Source: Cyclospora cayetanensis (lineage: Eukaryota > Apicomplexa > Conoidasida > Eucoccidiorida > Eimeriidae). Taken from it: a stretch of 64,000 nucleotides of DNA. The notes under the pieces are model-generated. The model was given only the letters and a program-made list of their open reading frames with translations. It had not been told where the DNA came from and made no database searches. This document shows, in pieces, positions 58,239 through 64,000 of the stretch. The DNA lies in NCBI RefSeq assembly GCF_002999335.1, contig NW_020312369.1:527365-591364 (forward strand), in the 5' to 3' direction. The position numbers were made by a program, and so were the translations under genes. The stretch's first letter is position 1. Each line of letters starts with the position of its first letter.

Positions 58239-60751
58239 TCACTCGGCGTACGAACACGCTGCATCTCCTCCTGCAGAGGCTCAAGGCCCTTAAGCGGCAC
58301 AAGCACTCCCCTCTCCCTGCAATATCCAAGGGCTAGAGGAACGCCCGTGCGCTTGGCAGCGTCTTCTGGAGGAACGCAGGCTGCTGCAGGAGGCACAGGC
58401 GACACAATCCGCCGCTGCTGCTCCTGCTGCTGCTTCTGACGAGGAGGCTGCTGCTCCTGCTGCTGCTGCTGCTGCTGCACAGGTCGAGAATGCTCATCAT
58501 CCCCGTAGTACTGCAGGAGAGGCGGCAACACGTGAGCTGGCCGAATAGGAAGAGGCCCTTCATCCCCTGCACACGCGGCAGCAGCAGCAGTGGCAGCCGC
58601 GGAGCCGCTCGCATTTTCTCCCTGAGGAAGCCTCCTCTGCTGTTGCTGCTCTTGCCGATAATCATGATAATGACGATGCTGAGTTTTCCCCAGACGCGTT
58701 GCAATGGAATCGCGGCTCCTGGTATCAAGGCTCTCTAGGTAGGACTGCGCATACACCGGCAGTTCTGCGTCTTCCTCCTTGCCGTGCGCGTTTCTTTCCG
58801 CCTTCGCCGCTGGGAGGGCAGTGGCGAGCGCCTCCCCCGCCCCTCTTAGTGAGTGCGGGGAAGAAAAAGGTGGCGTTTTCGCTGTCAGTCCGACAGGCGC
58901 GGCAGACAACCACACAGCAGACGGCCCACAAAGGATCTGCGGGAGGGGCATTCTTCCAGGCGGAAATCCTGAAACTGACGCCGCCGCCGCTACTCCTTGC
59001 GCTCGTAAATGTGCTTGTGCCGCAGTTTTTCCCTTGTGCATTTGCTGCTGCTGACTGCCTTCCGCCTTGATGGGGGCTGCCTCGTCCAGTGCAGCTGCAG
59101 CCGTCGTGGACGTCTCCGCAGGGGGTGACTGCAGCTGCAGCTGCTGCTGCTGCGCTGCCGCGGAGGCGGGAGCTGCAGCAGCAGCCACCACTCGCAGGAG
59201 CTCCTCTAGGCTGGTGCACTGGTCCAGCGCAGCGGGAAAGTCTGCTGCGGAGAGCTTCGAAGGCAGCAGCAGAGAAAGCACGGCTCCATTCGGCGACGGA
59301 TGCAAAGAGACTGGAGGCAAGGGCTGGCCAGCCCACTTCTTGTTGGCAAGCGGATCGAAAGCGGCTTCATCGGCTGCTTCTTCTTCAGCAGCGGCAGCAG
59401 AAGAAGTAAACCCTGCGCCTGCAGGGGGTTCTCCGCCGCTCTTGCTGCAGCTCCCTCCCCCCCTCTGACTGCTGCTGCTGCTGCTGCTGCAGCTGCGTCC
59501 TCCCCCCCCCGGTCGTCTCTGGTGTCTGGGAGCTCCCGCTGGGCGCTTCTTCACGACCAAGTCGATGAGGGAGGGACCCCCCGAGTCTCGCTCCTTGTAC
59601 GCCATTCCCGTGTCGCGCGTCTGGTACGGTGCATGCGCTAACAGCTGCTGGTGATGCAACAGAGAAAGCAGAGAAGGGCAGTGAGACACCGGCAGCCACG
59701 AGAACACACTTGACTCCACGCAAACGCTGCTGCTGGTGGCACCGCTGCTGCTGCCAGTGCTGCTGCTGCTTGTTGTTGCTGCTGTGCTCGTGCTACCCGT
59801 CGTCTCCGGCGGAAGGCATGTGGACCCCTTGCTGCCAGGAGTGTCGCTCTGCTTGCTGTCGCACGTGGCCTTTAATGGGGCTGCCTCTCCTCCCATGCCT
59901 TTCTGAGCACTCTTTACACTCGTTCCTGAGACAACAACAAGGTCCGCCTGCTGGTGCTGCGCATGCGCCAGGATGCCATCTCCCGATAGAGCCTCGGAAG
60001 ACACCGAGGCGTTCTTCCCAGTGGTGCTGCAACCTTCACTGCTCCCCCGTGCAGCAGGGAGGCCATAGAAAGAAGCGGCCTGTGCCTTATCAGCTGCACT
60101 CTCAGCGAAAATGCTGTTGGTGCTGCTGCCTGCTTCTGTTTGCTGCTGCTGATGTTGCTGATGTTGCGGGTGGTGGTTTTGCTGTTGATGTTGCGGGTGT
60201 TGCTGTTGTTGCGGGTGTTGGTTTTGCTGATGGTGTTGGTTTTGCTGATGTTGGTTTTGCTGATGTTGCTGATTTTGCTGTTGGTTTTGCTGATGTTGCT
60301 GGTTTTGCTGATGTTGCTGTTGCTGTTGCTGTTGTTGCTGCTTCTGGTGCTCCTGCTGCTCTAGTTGCAACCGTTGCTGCAGCTTCTCAAGCTGCTGCAG
60401 GAGCTGCAGCTCCTCCTCTTCGTCAGCCTGATGCAGCGGGGTTTCCCCCTCAATTGCCGATATATCGTCCGGCTGGAGGACGAGGGAGGCTGACTGAACG
60501 GCCGTGTGCTGCTGCTGCTGCTGGTGATGATGGCGGCTAGCCCTCCCTACCAGCAAGGGGACAGTCGCATCGAGAAAAGCCTCGCTCTCCTGCTGGTGCT
60601 GCTGCAACAGCATCAGCAGCTGCGGATGTACACGGGAGAAGTACTGCGTGTCTTTGGCGAACCAAAACAACTCCTCCTCAGTCTCCCCGCCTACAGACCC
60701 CGCAGAGGCCAAGGGAAGCCCAGAGGGGCCTCCATACCCGTCAGTCGGCAT
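48811..60751 (-). CDS. Giant PHD-finger protein with two PZP modules, 10 exons
   Basis: A chromatin reader is the likely role, since PZP modules bind histone H3 and DNA in the BRPF/JADE families. Exons in reading order are 60751-57687, 57405-57333, 56480-54834, 54360-54081, 53737-51874, 51697-51526, 51054-50999, 50855-50584, 50150-49227 and 49046-48811. The phases all agree, for about 2862 residues. The first exon is rich in Gln, His, Ala and Ser. PHD1 follows (CTVCGSGEDWDEDPIIFCDG...WLCPLC), then zinc knuckle 1 (CCLCGFDG) and extended PHD 1 (WAHVRCALAVSG...CLLCHHWG...FHLPCA). PHD2 (CCLCGRVG...WVCPRCDA), zinc knuckle 2 (SRCLLCSRIDG) and extended PHD 2 (WVHCICAEG, CCFCGQT, FHISCARVLG, YCLYH) form the second module. 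PHD3 comes last (CPICNGLY...HWIGCDCCLQWYHWLC). The exon 4 and exon 8 donors are phase-driven choices. Upstream 5' exons are possible. Confidence 0.8.
50206..50520. repeat. 32-bp minisatellite in an intron of the PHD gene
   Basis: About ten copies of a 32-base unit containing CAACAACAACACAAGCTCCA and GCATATACAC, with slight variants (CCTCCAGC, GCATGTA). It lies in the intron between exons 8 and 9. Confidence 0.9.
51065..51420. repeat. CACACATGCTCA-type repeat in an intron of the PHD gene
   Basis: Mixed CACACA, CACATGCTCA and CATCACATCCATA repeat units fill most of the 471-base intron between exons 6 and 7. Confidence 0.88.
52484..52545 (-). repeat. In-frame 12-bp repeat coding for NYSS units
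   Basis: Four to five copies of GAGTAGTTGCTC on the plus strand, within exon 5 of the PHD gene. On the minus strand each copy encodes Ser-Asn-Tyr-Ser, giving a run of NYSS units after SSAS and before NGKLAV. The length is a multiple of three throughout. Confidence 0.92.
53755..53835. repeat. AT-rich repeat in an intron of the PHD gene
   Basis: AAATATAAATA, then (AT)n and a short CA run, in the intron between exons 4 and 5, starting about 20 bases from the acceptor at 53738. Confidence 0.85.
54408..54770. repeat. GCAAGTGCATGGAT minisatellite in an intron of the PHD gene
   Basis: Shuffled GTGCAAGTGCATGGATGCAA units about 6, 8 and 14 bases long fill most of the intron between exons 3 and 4. 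Both strands stay open through it, which produces phantom frames (His/Leu/Cys-rich on the minus strand, Cys/Lys/Met-rich on the plus strand). Confidence 0.92.
56490..57060. repeat. CACATACATACATGACAACA minisatellite in an intron of the PHD gene
   Basis: More than twenty units of ACATACATGACAACACAC, with variable numbers of CA and CATA steps, in the 852-base intron between exons 2 and 3. The long Cys/Val/Tyr/Met frames on the minus strand are artefacts of the repeat. Confidence 0.93.
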
Positions 60752-63700
60752 CCCCCTTCGACGCCTTTCGCGATTCTTTTCGTGCTGGTAATGCTACGTT
60801 GTGCTGCTGCTGCGGGATGCAACCATTGGGAAGCAGCAAGAGAGGGGCCCCCTGCCCCCCAGGGGCCCCCGAGAGCCACGCGAGCAGCGCCCAGCAGACT
60901 CAGCCATACACGAGGCCCCCACCACCCGGTGTAGCTACTCCTCTGGGTGCTGTTTGGCCGCCTTCAATGGGAGCAGCTGTCTTCGCCGCAGCAGCCGCAA
61001 GGCGGCGAAAACCTCTGTTCCTCGTTGAGGGCGGACTTTCGTGTCTCGCTTGTCGCGGCAGCTTTGCCGAGCCGCCGCTTTCCCGCGGATAAACAGCGGA
61101 TTCTTGCAGTGGCGCTGCGAACGCAGGAGAGAGAGGCCCCCAGGCACCCGGCGCTGCAGCTGCTGGGGACTGGTCTGCTGCTGCCGCTGCTGCCAACGGG
61201 GGCTCTGGTGCAGCAACACGCGCAAAAACCGCTGCTCTAGGGTAAAACGAAGCAAGTTGCGGCCACTTGCTGGGAGCCTGGCCCCCCGCAGCGACACGAG
61301 GGAAACTACACAGCAGCGGGGGGGAGGGGTGGCGGGCAGCAGCAGGAAGGTCCCGCTGCTGGCAAGCGCATGCAACGCGTTAAAACCCTAAAACCTGCTC
61401 CCAGAACCAAGAAATAAGAAGGCTCTGAGGTGCAAGGAGCACGAAGGGGCCTCCCGTTGAGGTGCAGCGGCTGCAGCACCTAAGGGACCCAGCGCTGCTC
61501 GCATGGGGGGGCCCTGATAGAACAGCATGAAGAGCTCTCCGTGCAGGTGTTTGTTTCTGCGCAAGCCTAAAACCGGCCTAACAACGATAGAGACAGAGGG
61601 ATGAGCTCGTGGTGCTCGCGGAAGGCATCTGGAGCTCCACGACATCCCATGGTGTGTTGCGCCAGAGGTGCTCCCTCGGAGGGCCTCTGGGTCTGGTGCT
61701 CTGCAGTCGCTTCCTTTGGTCGGAATGAGAGGGCTTCAGACTGCAATGCTTTTGCTCGAGGTTCTCTTTTCTCCCGGGAAATATCCCGGGAGCTCTGCTG
61801 TCTCCAGCGACACCCAGACCTAACCCGTTCCGTTGCGGGTGCTAGCTCAGGACTGTGCTGCTTGCTCGCTCCAAACTGACCAGTTGCACTGCGCCGTGAC
61901 TGTAGAGACTCTCCGGCGACTTCGAGTGCTTTCTGGGCCCCCGAAGCAGCAGACACGCACAAGCTTGCGGCCTAGCCAAACACAAGTGTGCGCAGCGTGT
62001 GGAAGGCAAAAATTGCGCGTCGACACTTTCCACTGCCCTTTTAACGGAGACCGAGGACGACTCTTTGAAGGGCTGCCTGGGGGGTGGGGTCGCTAGCGAT
62101 GCGAGCTTGTTGCAGAGCGAGCACTCGTGCTGAAAAGGTCACCGATGAGCGCCTGCGCTCTAACTTCTTGCGGATGCGTGCACGTGCTCGAAATGCTCAG
62201 AGGCAGCAGGAGGGCTCGTTGCGGCTGCCTCTTCTGCTGTCCACCCGGAACTAGCCGCGTGAGGAGAGCTCGTCGGAGGTGGCACTACTTGACATTTTCA
62301 AAAACACAGAAACCGATTTGGGCTCAGGAAATCACTCTCTACACTCCAGAAAACACTGCATAGTGAATAACTTCGTATACAGTAGCCTCAAGCCAAAATT
62401 TTATCCGGAATTCTCCAGATGGTTCCCCCGCTTTTTTACCCACATCGTCCCAAGGATTTGTACGGGAGAAAGGGTGACCAGATTACACGCTGCTGCACCC
62501 TCTGAATACCTCCATCGCTTACAGCTAGTTGTACATAGCCTCTAGCGCACACACACACACAGTATGATGTCTTCTTGTATCGAGTTAAGAGTTCTTCACA
62601 ATAAGTAAAATGTACGAAGGGCCAGTGCACCCAGTCAATCGGTCACTAATCCTTAAATAATCCTTAGATGTATGACTGGTATGGTAAAGATTGCCACCTG
62701 TAGCTCAGTCCACTACATCTTTTCCCTTTTAAAAAAACACTTCGTCGTGTTGCAAACCCGTTCGTTGAGACTAACTGAGTGCAGGACAGTGGAAGAGCTC
62801 CTGACCTATTGCCATTCCCCAGGCAGGTTGGGACGCAGAGAATAATTCAAGTAAAATAGAAAACGGCGTAGAAGAAGCGATGGGGAGCAAAGCCACATAC
62901 ACCAGCCAAAAATGAACGAGGGATCAAATGATCACGATTGCTGTAACGGGGCAAGCTAGACCAGAACACGTGCACTACAACAGTGGTACTTGTCAGAGAA
63001 TTTGCGAAGAATTGACTAGCAAGGTCATGTGTTCGTTGATCTTACTTTTTCATAGAACTGTTGGCTAGCTTGAAGGAAGCGCAAGGCTGTATGCGTGTCC
63101 GCTGACTGCTATATGTATTTATCTGTGATTGTACGAAGTGCTTACAGGCTGCAGGAACGGGTATACTAGCTTTTCTTCTGCCCGCTAGTCGGGATTTCTG
63201 GGACATCTAGGCAGGAGAAGTCAAAACCTATTCTGAAAGCAACATATTGAGTTTCTACGGTGTTTGGATCAAACCCGAAGTTAAGTGTCTATGTGTAGAG
63301 AGCTCAGATGGGGAGTCATACATGATAGCACCACACTATTCCCCACCGCTGTTCCCCGCTCATCCGCTAGCAGCAAATGCAATTAGCTTCCATATTTCCC
63401 TAAGAAAGTGTTATGGGTGGATATATCTACCTATTGGATTGACACTTTGCTTTTCTATACGGAGGCTGACGGTGGCTCAACGCCTGGTGAGGTGACACAG
63501 GGCCGCCTGAAATCTAACTTGAACACAGTACCTCCACAGCTGGTAAAAAGGCGCGATTTCGCAGCCGATGAAATGCTAATGGATTAGTCCGTAAGGTTAT
63601 GGCGGCCAGAAATGTCCTACGGCGGTAGGGAAGGGCATGTACTCGAAGTGTTCACTACTTTGTCGGAGATGTACCTTGCTCCATACTCCCCAAATGGAGA

Positions 63701-64000
63701 AAACCATGCCGTCCTTGTGGCATGTTGTTGGAGGGAGAGGCAATTCACTGGTGGTTTTTTCATTGCAGAGAAAGTCTTCTGTTTGCAGAGACTACAATAT
63801 TTCAAGCCCTTCTACACGCCCTGTCCCATCAGCTTATGCCGTGATTAGAATAAAAGCATGTTTTGGCACAATTGAGAGAGCTTAAGCACAGGAATCGATC
63901 ATTATGTCGGCATATCGAAATGTGAAACTTCAGCTCGGAAAGCCCACAGCGTCTACGAGCAGCACTTTATCCGTGATTTGTTTCAGCCCAAATAAAAGTG
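60752..64000. other. 3.2-kb region upstream of the PHD gene without supported gene
   Basis: From 60752 to 62100 the sequence is GC- and CAG-rich, with several GGGGCCCC-like blocks, and probably holds the promoter and 5' UTR of the PHD gene. Short frames on both strands lack domains. A small perfect stem, CTCCCGGG-AAATAT-CCCGGGAG, lies at about 61771-61792. From 62300 to 64000 the composition turns AT-richer and repeat-poor. Nothing there is identifiable to me. Confidence 0.5.

Noticed and set aside
1..64000. Telomere-like AAACCCT arrays and tRNA or rRNA genes
   Set aside because: Telomere-like repeats occur in Eimeria genomes, but I found no array of that unit here. I also saw no convincing tRNA cloverleaf or rRNA segment by eye.

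Overview
The window reads as nuclear DNA of a coccidian apicomplexan, most likely an Eimeria species; the genus is inferred. The grounds are genes split into many short GT/AG introns, CAG/CTG trinucleotide runs that translate as poly-Gln, poly-Ala or poly-Ser tracts, apicomplexan-type organelle genes (mitochondrial malate:quinone oxidoreductase, mitochondrial EF-Tu), a candidate acylated PH-domain protein like the microneme factor APH, and decayed Ty3/gypsy-type retrotransposon sequence. There is no sign of prokaryotic operons.

Layout. From 2.3 to 20.1 kb lie three well supported housekeeping genes: glucose-6-phosphate isomerase (+, 15 exons), then a convergent 2.1 kb spacer holding a perfect 52-bp palindrome and three 180-bp tandem repeats, malate:quinone oxidoreductase (-), and mitochondrial EF-Tu (-, 6 exons, 493 aa in a phase-consistent model). 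From 20.1 to 27.5 kb no gene is supported. This stretch holds a degenerate minus-strand Ty3/gypsy polymerase (reverse transcriptase, RNase H linker, integrase C-terminus) flanked by two related repeats in the same orientation, which look like worn LTRs. Related repeats at 1.0-1.6 and 14.4-14.8 kb would then be solo copies.

From 27.5 to 40 kb run plus-strand exons of poorly conserved proteins, including a JmjC-type iron-binding segment at 33.4-35.1 kb and a 1087-codon open frame of unknown function. From 41 to 48 kb are a tiny secreted ORF (-), an LRRC51-like leucine-rich repeat protein (+), and a five-exon, 204-aa N-acylated PH-domain protein (-) with the build of APH.

From 48.8 to 60.8 kb one minus-strand gene of ten phase-consistent exons encodes about 2862 residues: a Gln/Ala/Ser-rich N-terminal half, two consecutive PHD-zinc knuckle-extended PHD (PZP) modules, and a C-terminal PHD finger. 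Five of its nine introns are largely filled by unrelated simple or minisatellite repeats. The last 3.2 kb and the first 2.3 kb show no supportable gene.

The JmjC-like and PHD proteins would act on chromatin, GPI and MQO in glycolysis and the mitochondrial electron supply, EF-Tu in mitochondrial translation, and the APH-like protein in regulated secretion. Exon borders were placed by eye from splice motifs, phase and homology; transcript data would settle them.
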